Assembly: GCF_021432085.1 (NCBI RefSeq)
Contig: NZ_CP090366.1
Coordinates: 1,736,001 to 1,800,000, forward strand
DNA: 64,000 nucleotides
Reading direction: 5' to 3'
DNA from: Stutzerimonas kunmingensis
GTDB lineage: Bacteria; Pseudomonadota; Gammaproteobacteria; Pseudomonadales; Pseudomonadaceae
Shown: one piece after another, positions 18,791 to 28,251 of the stretch
Numbering within the stretch: the stretch's first letter is position 1
Layout: every line of letters starts with the position of its first letter
Notes under the pieces: generated by a model
The model's input: the letters and a program-made list of their open reading frames with translations, nothing else
What the model was told of the DNA's origin: nothing
Databases searched by the model: none
Position numbers and translations under genes: made by a program

Positions 18791-19779
18791 ATCGGCGCTG
18801 GTGGTTGCTGGGCGGTGCCTTGCTCGCGGCGGCCATGGTGCCGCTTCTGCTTGGCGGCACCGGCCTGTTCGAACGTCTGCGCCACTTTCCGGGTAGCCTG
18901 TTGGCCACCATGCTCGGCATGGTGCTGGTCGGCTGGAATCTGAATGCGCTGCGCCTGCGCCTGTTGCTCGGGCGGCGCAAGCTGGGCCAGCGTCGTGCAT
19001 TCGGCATCGTCGTCGCCACCGAATTCGCCATCTGTGCGACGCCTGGAGGTGCCGGAGGGCCGCTGACCCTGATGGCGCTGCTCATGCGCCAGGGCGTGGC
19101 GCCGGCCAAGGGCACGGCGACCTATGCCGTGGAGCAGCTGAGTGATCTGCTGTTCTTCGCCTGCGCCCTGGTCGGCGTGCTGTTCTATGCACTGACCCAC
19201 AGGCTCAACGCGCATATCGCCAGCCTGCTGGGCTTCAGCGTCGCGCTATTGATCGGTGTGATGGTTCTGCTGGCGTTGCTCGGGCGCTTCCACCGGCAGG
19301 TATTTCTGCTCAATGGCTGGCTGGTTGGCCGGCTCGGCATGAAGCCGTCACGCAAGCGCCGTTGGGCACGCAAGGTGCTGGGCTTCCGTAATGCGCTGGT
19401 CGACTGTTTTCGCCTGCCGCGTCGTCTTCTGTTGGCGGTGTTCGGATTGACCACACTGCACTGGCTGCTGCGCTTCAGCGTGCTCTATCTGACGCTGCGT
19501 GGTCTGGGCAGCGAGTTGGCCTGGGCCTGGACCTTTCTCGTCCAGCTGCTGGCGCTGACTGCGGGGCAGCTGAGCCTGCTGCCTGGGGGGGCGGGTAGTG
19601 CCGAACTGGCCTCGGCTGCGCTGCTGACCCCGATGGTAGGCAAGTCGACGACGGCGGCGGCGATTCTGATCTGGCGCTTCGTGACCTATTACTTCTACCT
19701 CATCGTGGGCGCGCCGGTGTTCCTGCACCTGGCAGGGCGACCGTTGCTGCGCCGGCTGGTGCCTTCGCGCCACGCGTGA
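18787..19779 (+). CDS. Lysylphosphatidylglycerol synthase TM region / UPF0104-type flippase-like protein
   Basis: 330 residues, about eight membrane helices. TEFAICATPGGAGGPLTLMALL and a later LTAGQLSLLPGGAGSAELAS are the paired family motifs of the MprF-like flippase domain. No soluble aminoacyltransferase domain is attached, so it is not a complete MprF. It starts within the stop of the deacetylase gene (ATGA). The simplest reading is a transporter or flippase for the lipid-linked product of the two upstream enzymes. Confidence 0.82.
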   Translation: MNRRWWLLGGALLAAAMVPLLLGGTGLFERLRHFPGSLLATMLGMVLVGWNLNALRLRLLLGRRKLGQRRAFGIVVATEFAICATPGGAGGPLTLMALLMRQGVAPAKGTATYAVEQLSDLLFFACALVGVLFYALTHRLNAHIASLLGFSVALLIGVMVLLALLGRFHRQVFLLNGWLVGRLGMKPSRKRRWARKVLGFRNALVDCFRLPRRLLLAVFGLTTLHWLLRFSVLYLTLRGLGSELAWAWTFLVQLLALTAGQLSLLPGGAGSAELASAALLTPMVGKSTTAAAILIWRFVTYYFYLIVGAPVFLHLAGRPLLRRLVPSRHA

Positions 19780-19865
19780 GCCGCTCTGTTCCGATGGCCG
19801 GGGGAAACTAACGCTTCGCGTGGGCGGTCCACTCTATGTCACCAATGAGAAGCCAGGAGTTCGCC

Positions 19866-20057
19866 ATGAGCAGTACTGAAGACAAGGTCAAGGGCAACAC
19901 CAACGAAGCCGTCGGCAAGATCAAGCAAGGCGTGGGTGAGGCGACCGACAACGAGCGCATGAAGGGCGAAGGCAAGCGCCAGGAAGCGAAGGGCGAGGCC
20001 CAGCAGGTCAAGGGTGATGTGAAAGACACCCTGAAGAAGGGCATCGACAAGGCCTGA
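19866..20057 (+). CDS. CsbD-family stress protein
   Basis: 63 residues, highly charged, without Cys or Trp. It is built of short repeats (KVKGNTNEAVGKIKQGVGEAT, GEGKRQEAKGEAQQVKGDVK), the hallmark of CsbD/YjbJ general stress proteins. AGGAG stands nine bases before the ATG. The molecular role is unknown. Confidence 0.9.
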   Translation: MSSTEDKVKGNTNEAVGKIKQGVGEATDNERMKGEGKRQEAKGEAQQVKGDVKDTLKKGIDKA

Positions 20058-20088
20058 TCTGCCGACGTTCTTGCGGCAGTACAAATGA

Positions 20089-20117
20089 AAATGCCCGCAT
20101 CGCTGCGGGCATTTTTT
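20089..20117. terminator. Bidirectional terminator between csbD-like gene and fdxA
   Basis: An 11-bp stem AAATGCCCGCA / TGCGGGCATTT with a TCGC loop and T7 downstream lies between convergent genes. The A/T runs on both sides allow use in either direction. Confidence 0.9.
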
Positions 20118-20137
20118 TGTCTGGAATCGGCTGGCGA

Positions 20138-20461
20138 TCAGCGCTCCAGATACTGCAGTTTGTCCTTCACGCCGTCCCACTCTTCGGCATCGGCCAGGGC
20201 GTCTTTCTTCTCGGTGATGTTCGGCCAGACTTCCGCCAGATCTGCGTTGAGCTCGATGAACTCCTGCTGATCCTCCGGTACCTCGTCTTCAGAGAAGATC
20301 GCCTGGGCCGGGCACTCCGGCTCGCACAGGGCGCAGTCGATGCACTCGTCCGGGTGAATCACCAGAAAGTTCGGGCCTTCGTAGAAGCAGTCCACCGGGC
20401 AGACTTCCACGCAATCGGTGTATTTGCACTTGATGCAGTTGTCGGTGACGACGAAGGTCAT
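20138..20461 (-). CDS. fdxA: Ferredoxin FdxA (7Fe type)
   Basis: 107-residue ferredoxin. The first cluster motif reads [21 protein letters not shown] and the second [17 protein letters not shown], the arrangement of a [3Fe-4S]/[4Fe-4S] protein. The C-terminal third is the acidic extension typical of the Azotobacter ferredoxin I family. It lies next to mutS, as in other pseudomonads. The electron partners are not shown by the context. Confidence 0.95.
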   Translation of the reverse strand: MTFVVTDNCIKCKYTDCVEVCPVDCFYEGPNFLVIHPDECIDCALCEPECPAQAIFSEDEVPEDQQEFIELNADLAEVWPNITEKKDALADAEEWDGVKDKLQYLER

Positions 20462-20582
20462 GTCTAGCTATCTCCTCAGGCGTGTCAGGTAGGCGTTACG
20501 GTGACGCCCCTGCGAGTAGGCGGCACAGGCAAATGCCGCTTATCAAAAAAATGCGCGCGATTCTAGCAGCTTTCGCGGCGTA

Positions 20583-23162
20583 TCAAATGCGAGTTTTCAA
20601 GCTGTATAGCAGGTCCAGCGCCTGGCGCGGCGTCACATCATCGGGATTGATCCGTGCCAATTCCTCGAGCACCGGGTGCGGCAGGCTGGCGAACAGGTCG
20701 TTCTGCATGGGCGGCGCGGGTTGGCCGGGCTCTATTTTCGGCATTTCGTGGGGCAGACTGGTGGTTTCCAGGCGCGACAGATGGTCGCGGGCGCGCTGGA
20801 TCACTTCGCCCGGCACGCCGGCCAGTTGTGCCACCGCCAGGCCGTAGCTCTGGCTGGCCGGGCCGGGCAGCACGTGATGCAGGAAGACGATTCGCTCGTT
20901 GTGCTCGGTTGCCGACAGGTGCACGTTGGCCACCACCGGCTCGCTTTCCGGCAGCACGGTCAGCTCGAAGTAGTGGGTGGCGAACAGTGTGAAGGCGCGC
21001 AGCTTGGCCAGGTGTTCGGCGGCGGCCCAAGCCAGCGACAGGCCGTCGAAGGTGCTGGTGCCACGGCCCACTTCATCCATCAGCACCAAGCTGCGGTCGC
21101 TGGCGTTATGCAGGATATTGGCGGTTTCGCTCATCTCCACCATGAAAGTGGAGCGACCGCCGGCCAGGTCATCGGAAGAGCCGATACGGGTGAAGATGCG
21201 GTCCACCAGCGACAGCTCGCAGGCCTTGGCAGGGACGAAACTGCCGATCTGCGCTAGTAGCACGATCAAGGCGGTCTGGCGCATGTAGGTGGATTTACCG
21301 CCCATGTTCGGCCCGGTGATGACCAGCATGCGGGTGTCGTCGCCGAGGCCCAGGTCGTTGGCAACGAAGGGCGTCTGCAGCACCTGCTCAACCACTGGAT
21401 GACGGCCTTGCTCGATGCGCATGCAGGGCTGTTCGACGAAGCGCGGACGGTTCAGGTCGAGGGTCAGCGCGCGTTCGGCGAGGTTGCTCAGCACGTCCAG
21501 CTCGGCCAGCGCGGCGGCGGAGTCCTGCAGCGGCGCCAGATGGCCGATCAGCAGTTCCAGCAATTCCTCGTAGAGCTGTTTTTCACGGGCCAGGGCGCGG
21601 CTCTTGGCCGACAGTGCCTTGTCCTCGAATTCCTTGAGTTCCGGCGTGATGAAGCGCTCGGCGCCCTTGAGCGTCTGCCGGCGGATGTAGTCGGCGGGAG
21701 CGGATTCGGCCTGCTTGCTCGGCAGCTCGATGAAGTAACCATGCACGCGGTTGTAGCCGACCTTGAGATTGGCCAGGCCCGTGCGTGCCTTCTCGCGGGT
21801 TTCCAGGTCCATCAGGTACTGGCCGGCGTTCTCGGAAAGCGACTGCAGCTCATCCAGCTCGGCGTCGTAGCCGGTCTTGAGTACGCCGCCGTCGCGGATC
21901 ACCGCGGGCGGGTTGTCGATGATGGCGCGGGCCAGCAGTTCGGCCAGTTCCGGGTAGGTGCTGATGCTTTTCGCCAGTTCGAGCAGATGCGGTGCCACCA
22001 GGTCCTGCATGCCCGCCTGCAGCTGTGGTAGCGCAGCGAGCGCGTCGCGCAGGCGCGCCAGATCGCGCGGACGGGCGTTGCGCAGGCCAATCCGGGCGAG
22101 GATGCGTTCCAGGTCTCCGATGTCCTTGAGCTGCGGCTGCAGCTGTTCGAAGCGGTAATGCTCGAGCAGGCAGGTGATCGAGTCCTGACGCGCCTCGAGA
22201 GTCTCGCGGTTGCGCAGCGGGCGATTCAGCCAGCGGGTCAGCAGGCGCGAGCCCATGGCGGTCTGGCAGCGGTCCATGACCGATTGCAGAGTGTTGTCAC
22301 GGCCGCCGGCCAGGTTGACGTCCAGCTCCAGATTGCGCCGGCTGGCACCGTCGAGGATCACCGTGTCGTCGAGGCGCTCATGACGCAGGCTGCGCAGGTG
22401 GGGCAGGGCGGTGCGCTGGGTTTCCTTGGCGTAGGCCAGCAGGCAGCCGGCGGCACCAATTGCCAGGGTCAGGTTCTCGCAGCCGAAGCCCTTGAGGTCC
22501 TGGGTGGAGAACTGCTGGCAGAGGCTCTTGAAGGCCGAGTCTCGATCGAAATCCCAGGGCGCGCGACGGCGCACGCCGCGGCGTTTCTCCAGCGGCAGGC
22601 CCTGTGGCCAATCGTCGGGGATCAGCAATTCTGCTGGGCTCAGGCGCTCCAGTTCGGCGAGCAGGGTTTCCCAGCCCTTGAGCTCCTGCACGCTGAAACG
22701 GCCGCTGGCGATGTCCAGCACCGACAGGCCGAACAGCCTCTCGTCGCCCACCACCGCCGCCAGCAGGTTGTCGCGGCGCTCGTCGAGCAGCGCCTCGTCG
22801 CTCACCGTACCGGGGGTGATGATGCGCACCACCTGGCGCTCCACCGGCCCCTTGCTGGTGGCCGGGTCGCCGATCTGCTCGCAGATCACCACCGATTCGC
22901 CAAGCTTGACCAGTCGCGCCAGGTAGCCCTCGGCGGAATGAAAAGGAATACCCGCCATAGGGATCGCCGTGCCCGCCGACTGCCCGCGCGCAGTCAGGGT
23001 AATGTCGAGCAGCGCGGCGGCCTTCTTGGCATCGTCGTAGAACAGCTCATAGAAGTCGCCCATGCGGTAGAACATCAGCTGGTCTGGATGCTCGCGCTTG
23101 AGTCTCCAATATTGCTGCATCATCGGCGTATGGGCGGAAAGGTCGGCGTTGGGCTTGGTCAT
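20583..23162 (-). CDS. mutS: DNA mismatch repair protein MutS
   Basis: 859 residues, full length. The mismatch-binding Phe-x-Glu motif is seen in [11 protein letters not shown] near residue 35. Walker A is [14 protein letters not shown], the Walker B region [16 protein letters not shown], and the C-terminal helix carries the tetramer region. MutS recognises mismatches and recruits MutL. All key residues look intact, so there is no reason to expect a mutator phenotype from this gene. Confidence 0.98.
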   Translation of the reverse strand: MTKPNADLSAHTPMMQQYWRLKREHPDQLMFYRMGDFYELFYDDAKKAAALLDITLTARGQSAGTAIPMAGIPFHSAEGYLARLVKLGESVVICEQIGDPATSKGPVERQVVRIITPGTVSDEALLDERRDNLLAAVVGDERLFGLSVLDIASGRFSVQELKGWETLLAELERLSPAELLIPDDWPQGLPLEKRRGVRRRAPWDFDRDSAFKSLCQQFSTQDLKGFGCENLTLAIGAAGCLLAYAKETQRTALPHLRSLRHERLDDTVILDGASRRNLELDVNLAGGRDNTLQSVMDRCQTAMGSRLLTRWLNRPLRNRETLEARQDSITCLLEHYRFEQLQPQLKDIGDLERILARIGLRNARPRDLARLRDALAALPQLQAGMQDLVAPHLLELAKSISTYPELAELLARAIIDNPPAVIRDGGVLKTGYDAELDELQSLSENAGQYLMDLETREKARTGLANLKVGYNRVHGYFIELPSKQAESAPADYIRRQTLKGAERFITPELKEFEDKALSAKSRALAREKQLYEELLELLIGHLAPLQDSAAALAELDVLSNLAERALTLDLNRPRFVEQPCMRIEQGRHPVVEQVLQTPFVANDLGLGDDTRMLVITGPNMGGKSTYMRQTALIVLLAQIGSFVPAKACELSLVDRIFTRIGSSDDLAGGRSTFMVEMSETANILHNASDRSLVLMDEVGRGTSTFDGLSLAWAAAEHLAKLRAFTLFATHYFELTVLPESEPVVANVHLSATEHNERIVFLHHVLPGPASQSYGLAVAQLAGVPGEVIQRARDHLSRLETTSLPHEMPKIEPGQPAPPMQNDLFASLPHPVLEELARINPDDVTPRQALDLLYSLKTRI

Positions 23163-23636
23163 CGGCTTGCGTGCGGTTCGTTGAGTGGCGGGTAAGGCTA
23201 TCGGATGACGGTGCGGTCGGACTGTCCGGAGCCAGGTTGACGCGGGAAAGCCGGCAAGGTTAACACGGGCTGAGCGGCTCGACAGGTGAGGGTGTGGGGC
23301 AGTTTGAGCGGCGTTCAGGTGTCATTTGTCGGGCCGGGCACAGAAGGCGTTGACAAGCGAACCGGAGCTGTTGGTAACTCTGGTCTGTCGACAGGTTGCC
23401 GGTGCGCTTCGGGCCTCGTGTACGCCGGGCCTGCGACTCCCTCGATCACGCAGTCGTGCAGGCCCCTCGGTGCCCTGTCGCGGTAGCTTGCCTGATTATC
23501 GCTCGTGCTTCGCCGCCCTGTGGTGGATTGCAGTCCCGGCCATCCCGCCTCGGCGAATGCCTGTTCTACCCCCTCGCGTCAGTTCTTCCTGCAGTAATGC
23601 TGGCGACCTCCCTTTCTGGTCAAGTGAGCAGCAGAC
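23163..23636. other. Noncoding, about 470 bases between mutS and the acyltransferase gene
   Basis: Must hold the divergent promoters. A TTGACA at 23350 followed by GGTAAC at 23373 with 17-base spacing is a fair sigma-70 candidate reading toward the acyltransferase. I see no gene, repeat or terminator. Confidence 0.4.
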
Positions 23637-24749
23637 ATGTCTCGACTACTCGGACTCGACGCCCTGCGCGGCGTTGCGGCGTTGTGCGTTGCCTATTCCC
23701 ATCTGATCGCAAAAATGAAGCGTGATGGCCATTTCGATGGGCTGACCAGCGATCTGTTTCTTGTCAGCAAAACGGTACTGGATGTCGGCAAGACCAGCGT
23801 GCTGGTGCTGTTCGCCCTGAGCGGCTATTTCGTCGTTGCGGCGCTGTACAAGAGCCGCCATCGCTACGAACGGCCGGTCGCGGCGTTCGTCTATCAGCGC
23901 TTCTTCAGGCTGTTTCCCCTGTACTGGCTATCGCTGCTTCTCGGCGTGATGTTTCCCTGGGACGATCCGGCTCGGGTGTTCAGTCCGGCTGTCATCGCGA
24001 TCAATGCGACGATGCTGCAAGGCTTCGTATTTGTCGAAAACGTGATCGGTTTGTACTGGACGCTGCAAATAGAGCTGACCTTCTATGTGCTGTGCATTGT
24101 CATCTTCGCGCTGCGTCTGGGCGGCTCGGCCAGGCGCGATCTGCTGTTTCTGCTGGCCCAGTACGTCTTCACCCTGCTGCTCGCGTTCCTGCGCTACAAG
24201 CTGGAAATGAAGCTGCCGGTGGCCCTGCCCCTGATGCTGAGTGTGTGTTTCCTCGGCGCATTGTGGAAGGCCACGGATAACGGTCGCGCACCCGATACCG
24301 GGCATTACGCGCGCATCGCAGTGGGCCTGTTCTACCTGTTTCTGTTGCCGATCTGCGTGCTGGCCTACTCGCGCGATACCGGTCTCGGGGAAACCTGGTA
24401 TCGCTACTTCGTCAGCTATGCGGTGGGTGTTGCCGTCTTCATTGGCGCGACACGCATCAGTGGTAAGGGGCTGCGCTGGATCGCGCCGCTAGGCGGGATC
24501 GGCTATATCGTCTTCCTGGCCCATCCATCGGTATTCGCAATCGCCGAGCGGCTGGGCTTCGGCGCTGGAGCGCTGGCCATTCCCGGCCCGCTCTACATCG
24601 CGGTGATGCTGTCGCTGGTGACGCTGTTCGGCTTCTTCGTCAAGCGAACCCTGGCAGATCCCATTCAGCGCTATGGCGATGCAGTGGTAAGCCGTCGCGG
24701 GCGGAGCATCGGCGAGCGTATCGTGCTGCCGGTTCGCCAGGATGCCTGA
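23637..24749 (+). CDS. Acyltransferase-3 (OafA/YrhL-like) membrane protein
   Basis: 370 residues with about ten membrane helices. The N-terminal family motif LLGLDALRGVAALCVAYSHL includes the catalytic-type His, and YQRFFRLFPLYWLSLLLG follows. Such proteins O-acetylate sugars of LPS O-antigen, peptidoglycan or exopolysaccharides. No SGNH domain is fused and no glycan genes are adjacent. The upstream ribosome site is weak, so the start is somewhat uncertain. Confidence 0.88.
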   Translation: MSRLLGLDALRGVAALCVAYSHLIAKMKRDGHFDGLTSDLFLVSKTVLDVGKTSVLVLFALSGYFVVAALYKSRHRYERPVAAFVYQRFFRLFPLYWLSLLLGVMFPWDDPARVFSPAVIAINATMLQGFVFVENVIGLYWTLQIELTFYVLCIVIFALRLGGSARRDLLFLLAQYVFTLLLAFLRYKLEMKLPVALPLMLSVCFLGALWKATDNGRAPDTGHYARIAVGLFYLFLLPICVLAYSRDTGLGETWYRYFVSYAVGVAVFIGATRISGKGLRWIAPLGGIGYIVFLAHPSVFAIAERLGFGAGALAIPGPLYIAVMLSLVTLFGFFVKRTLADPIQRYGDAVVSRRGRSIGERIVLPVRQDA

Positions 24750-24846
24750 TGGGCGACGCGTAACTCGACCATTGGCCATCCAGATGGCTGAACTCGGGAG
24801 CCCGCTGGTGTAGGGTATCGGCCACTTTCCTTCGGCTGGAGTCCTG

Positions 24847-25344
24847 ATGAATCTCACCGAACTGGCCGCACAGCTGGGTGATGCGCTGCAACGACTGGGT
24901 GCGCAGGTCAGCACCGCGGAATCCTGCACCGGTGGTGGCATTGCCGAGGCCATCACCCGTATCGCCGGCAGCTCGGCCTGGTTCGAGGCCGGCTACATCA
25001 CCTATTCCAATGCTCAGAAGACGCGCCAGCTCGGCGTACCGGCGGAGCTATTCAAGCAGGTCGGCGCGGTCAGTGCCGAAGTGGTGCAGGCCATGGCGCG
25101 GGGCGCGCAGCGCAACAGTGGTGCGCGCTTTGCGGTGGCTGTCAGCGGCATTGCCGGACCCGGCGGCGGCACGGCAGAAAAACCGGTTGGTACGGTCTGG
25201 ATTGCCTGGGCCGATGACTCGCATGTGCAGGCCCAGCGCTATCTATTTACCGGTGACCGCGAAGCCGTACGTGAGCAGACGGTGGCGGCGGCTTTGCAAG
25301 GTTTGCTTGCGCTGGCGGTCGGAGAAAAACAGTTTCGGGGCTAG
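24847..25344 (+). CDS. pncC: NMN amidohydrolase (CinA C-terminal family)
   Basis: 165 residues, the stand-alone CinA C-terminal domain. The motifs are STAESCTGGGIAEAIT (catalytic Ser/Thr loop), FEAGYITYSNAQK and AVSGIAGPGGGTAEKPVG. The enzyme returns nicotinamide mononucleotide to the NAD salvage path as nicotinate mononucleotide. It lies directly upstream of recA, the usual Pseudomonas order. Confidence 0.93.
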   Translation: MNLTELAAQLGDALQRLGAQVSTAESCTGGGIAEAITRIAGSSAWFEAGYITYSNAQKTRQLGVPAELFKQVGAVSAEVVQAMARGAQRNSGARFAVAVSGIAGPGGGTAEKPVGTVWIAWADDSHVQAQRYLFTGDREAVREQTVAAALQGLLALAVGEKQFRG

Positions 25345-25371
25345 GCGAGTAAATATGCCTATGTTCTAATA

Positions 25372-25387
25372 CTGGCTACTTATACAG
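25372..25387 (+). promoter_or_regulatory. LexA (SOS) box upstream of recA
   Basis: CTGGCTACTTATACAG fits CTG-N10-CAG with an AT-rich centre, 41 bases before the recA start. It marks recA as SOS-regulated. Confidence 0.85.
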
Positions 25388-25427
25388 TTGTTGTGGCCTC
25401 CGGCCCTCTTGATCAAGTGAGGATTTG

Positions 25428-26471
25428 ATGGACGAGAACAAGAAGCGCGCCTTGGCTGCAGCCCTGGGCCAGATCGAAAAGCAGTTCGGCAAGGGCGCAG
25501 TGATGCGCATGGGCGATCATGATCGTCAGGCCATTCCGGCCATTTCTACCGGCTCGCTGGGCCTGGATATCGCGCTTGGCATCGGCGGTCTGCCCAAGGG
25601 CCGTATCGTCGAAATCTACGGTCCGGAATCCTCCGGTAAGACCACCCTGACCCTGTCGGTAATCGCTGAAGCGCAGAAGATGGGCGCCACCTGTGCCTTC
25701 GTCGATGCCGAGCACGCGCTGGACCCGGACTATGCCGGCAAACTGGGCGTGAACGTCGACGACCTGCTGGTTTCGCAGCCTGATACCGGCGAGCAGGCAC
25801 TGGAAATCACCGACATGCTGGTGCGCTCCAACGCGGTGGATGTGATCATCGTCGACTCCGTGGCGGCGCTGGTGCCCAAGGCCGAAATCGAAGGCGAGAT
25901 GGGCGATACGCACGTCGGCCTGCAGGCCCGTCTGATGTCCCAGGCGCTGCGCAAGATCACCGGCAACATCAAGAACGCCAATTGCCTGGTCATCTTCATC
26001 AACCAGATCCGCATGAAGATCGGCGTGATGTTCGGCAGCCCGGAAACCACAACCGGCGGTAACGCGCTGAAGTTCTACGCCTCGGTTCGTCTGGACATTC
26101 GCCGTACCGGCGCGGTCAAGGAAGGCGACGAAGTGGTCGGCAGCGAAACCCGCGTCAAGGTAGTGAAGAACAAGGTGGCGCCGCCCTTCCGTCAGGCTGA
26201 GTTCCAGATCCTCTATGGCAAGGGCATCTACCGCAATGGCGAGGTCATCGATCTCGGCGTGCAGCAGGGCCTGGTGGAGAAGTCCGGCGCCTGGTACGCC
26301 TACAAGGGCAACAAGATCGGCCAGGGCAAGGCCAACGCCGCCAAGTATCTGGAAGACAATCCGGAGATCGGTCAGGAGATCGAGCAACAGATCCGCGACA
26401 AGTTGCTGGTAGTTGCGCCAAACACCAAGGCCAACCCGGTTACCGAAGATCTGGCTGACGCCGATCTCTGA
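25428..26471 (+). CDS. recA: Recombinase RecA
   Basis: 347 residues. Walker A is [11 protein letters not shown], followed by [10 protein letters not shown] and the DNA-binding loop region [20 protein letters not shown]. It catalyses strand exchange and LexA self-cleavage. The ATG at 25428 follows AGTGAGGA; the TTG just before it is an alternative start in frame. The LexA box and downstream recX are as expected. Confidence 0.99.
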   Translation: MDENKKRALAAALGQIEKQFGKGAVMRMGDHDRQAIPAISTGSLGLDIALGIGGLPKGRIVEIYGPESSGKTTLTLSVIAEAQKMGATCAFVDAEHALDPDYAGKLGVNVDDLLVSQPDTGEQALEITDMLVRSNAVDVIIVDSVAALVPKAEIEGEMGDTHVGLQARLMSQALRKITGNIKNANCLVIFINQIRMKIGVMFGSPETTTGGNALKFYASVRLDIRRTGAVKEGDEVVGSETRVKVVKNKVAPPFRQAEFQILYGKGIYRNGEVIDLGVQQGLVEKSGAWYAYKGNKIGQGKANAAKYLEDNPEIGQEIEQQIRDKLLVVAPNTKANPVTEDLADADL

Positions 26472-26476
26472 TCCCC

Positions 26477-26944
26477 ATGGCTGCCGTGCTCGATAACCCC
26501 GTCGCGGTACGGCGGACGGCCATGGATCTGCTGGCTCGACGCGAACATGGTCGCGTCGAGCTGGCTCGCAAGCTGCGCCAGCGTGGCGCCCCGCCTGAGT
26601 TGATCGAGCAGGCCCTGGATCGTCTATGCGAGCAGGGTTTGCTTTCCGAATCCCGATATCTCGAAAGCTTTGTCAGAAGCCGGGCCAATGCCGGCTATGG
26701 GCCGTTGCGTATCCGCGAGGAATTGGCCCAGCGCGGACTGGCCAGAGCGGATATCGAGCAGGCATTGCGTGACAGTGGTTTTGACTGGGGTGAGCAGCTG
26801 CGCGAACTCTGGCAGCGCAAGTTCGCTGGACGGTTGCCTGCCGATGCCAAAGAGCGGGCGAAGCAGGGGCGCTTTCTCAGCTATCGCGGTTATCCGCTGG
26901 AGTTGATCAGTCGAGCGTTGCGCGGCGACAGCTCGGCGGATTGA
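26477..26944 (+). CDS. recX: RecA regulator RecX
   Basis: 155 residues made of three-helix repeats, with the family motif [15 protein letters not shown] and a C-terminal [16 protein letters not shown]. RecX binds the RecA filament and limits its activity. It begins five bases after recA and is presumably cotranscribed under SOS control. Confidence 0.96.
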   Translation: MAAVLDNPVAVRRTAMDLLARREHGRVELARKLRQRGAPPELIEQALDRLCEQGLLSESRYLESFVRSRANAGYGPLRIREELAQRGLARADIEQALRDSGFDWGEQLRELWQRKFAGRLPADAKERAKQGRFLSYRGYPLELISRALRGDSSAD

Positions 26945-27044
26945 GGCGGTAACGGGGCTCTATGCCAGGTTGTGCGCGTCGGTGCTGAAGCCGACCAGCC
27001 TTACGAGCGCTCGCAATATCCAGAGTCCAGGCCATCAAAGGCCA

Positions 27045-28136
27045 TCAGTCCTCGCTCGCCAGCGGCCGCGCCCAGTTGGCCGGTTCGTTGACGTAGTCCG
27101 TCAGCTCCCTCAAGCGACCGTGGTTGCGGCCGTTGAAGACGAAGCTCAAGCGCGGCAGGCGCTGCAGTTCCGGCTCGTCCAGTTCCGATTCACAGCAGTT
27201 CTGCTGTTCGAATACGCCTTTCAGACACAGATCGGTGAACTCCGCGTTCAGGTATTCCATCGCCTGGTCGTTCAGTGCGTGGTTCAGGCGCAGAACGAAA
27301 CGATCCTTCAGCCAGCGGCTCGAGTGGAAGTTGCGATAGAAGTTTGCGATTTCCCTGGCTGCTTCTTCGGCATCGTCCACCAGGCGCATCAATCGCATGT
27401 CGCTGGGCAGGATGTAGCGATTCTCCTCCAGCTGACCGCGCATGAACTGCAGTGCATCCTTCCAGTAGGTGCCGCCGGGTTCGTCGAGCAGCACGATCGG
27501 CACCAGCGGACTCTTGCCAGTCTGGATCAGCGTCAACACTTCCAGTGCTTCGTCCAGCGTGCCGAACCCACCGGGGCAGAGCACCAGCGCATCGGCTTCC
27601 TTGATGAAGAACAGTTTGCGCACGAAGAAGAAATGGAACGACAACAGGTTCTCGGTGCCACCCACCGTCGGGTTGGGGTGTTGCTCGAAAGGCAGCGTGA
27701 TGTTCAGCCCGAGGCTGCTGTCGCGCCCGGCGCCCTCGTGAGCGGCGGCCATGATGCCGCCACCGGCGCCGGTGATGACCATGAAGTTGTAATGCGCAAG
27801 GATGGAGCCCAACTGACGGGCCAGCGCATACAGGGGATGTTCGACCGGCGTACGGGCTGAGCCGAAAACCGTGACCTTGCGGCGCCGCTTGAACTGGTCG
27901 AGCCGGCTGAATGCGTGCTCCATTTCGCGCATCGTCTGCAGCAGGATCTTGGCATCCCAGCGGCTGCGGTCGGCCTGAGCCATGCGCATGACGGTCACCA
28001 GCATCTCCCGGTATAGGGGCAGGTTCGCACTGTTCTCCGGAACGACCAAGGCGGCCAACTCATCGATCTTGCTTTCCAGCTCGGCGCCGCTGGTCTTGAA
28101 ATGCCGCGACAGATAGTCATCCGAATCAAAGGACAT
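27045..28136 (-). CDS. LOG-family protein (TIGR00730-type Rossmann fold), long form
   Basis: 363 residues. The LOG core is clear: TGAGGGIMAAAHEGA for the phosphate loop and PGGFGTLDEALEVLT with the signature PGGxGTxxE. An N-terminal extension of about 85 residues and a C-terminal helical extension make it longer than cytokinin-activating LOG enzymes. It is thus like the nucleotide 5'-monophosphate nucleosidases. A nucleotide N-glycosidase activity is likely; the substrate is not shown. Confidence 0.85.
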   Translation of the reverse strand: MSFDSDDYLSRHFKTSGAELESKIDELAALVVPENSANLPLYREMLVTVMRMAQADRSRWDAKILLQTMREMEHAFSRLDQFKRRRKVTVFGSARTPVEHPLYALARQLGSILAHYNFMVITGAGGGIMAAAHEGAGRDSSLGLNITLPFEQHPNPTVGGTENLLSFHFFFVRKLFFIKEADALVLCPGGFGTLDEALEVLTLIQTGKSPLVPIVLLDEPGGTYWKDALQFMRGQLEENRYILPSDMRLMRLVDDAEEAAREIANFYRNFHSSRWLKDRFVLRLNHALNDQAMEYLNAEFTDLCLKGVFEQQNCCESELDEPELQRLPRLSFVFNGRNHGRLRELTDYVNEPANWARPLASED

Positions 28137-28219
28137 ACAACATCTCCATGTATGAGCGTCGCGTTCAGGCTATAGGGTGCGGTCAGCCGGCTCAAGCCGG
28201 TTGCGTGGCGCGCAGGCGA

Positions 28220-28241
28220 CCGAAGCCGCAAGCGGCTTCGG
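28220..28241. terminator. Strong hairpin between the MBL-fold gene and the LOG gene
   Basis: A perfect 10-bp stem CCGAAGCCGC-AA-GCGGCTTCGG lies just past the stop of the MBL-fold gene. A smaller one (CCGGCT-CA-AGCCGG) is at 28187-28200. No T-tract follows on the minus strand, so termination is only possible. Confidence 0.4.
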
Positions 28242-28251
28242 CGGGCTGCGT

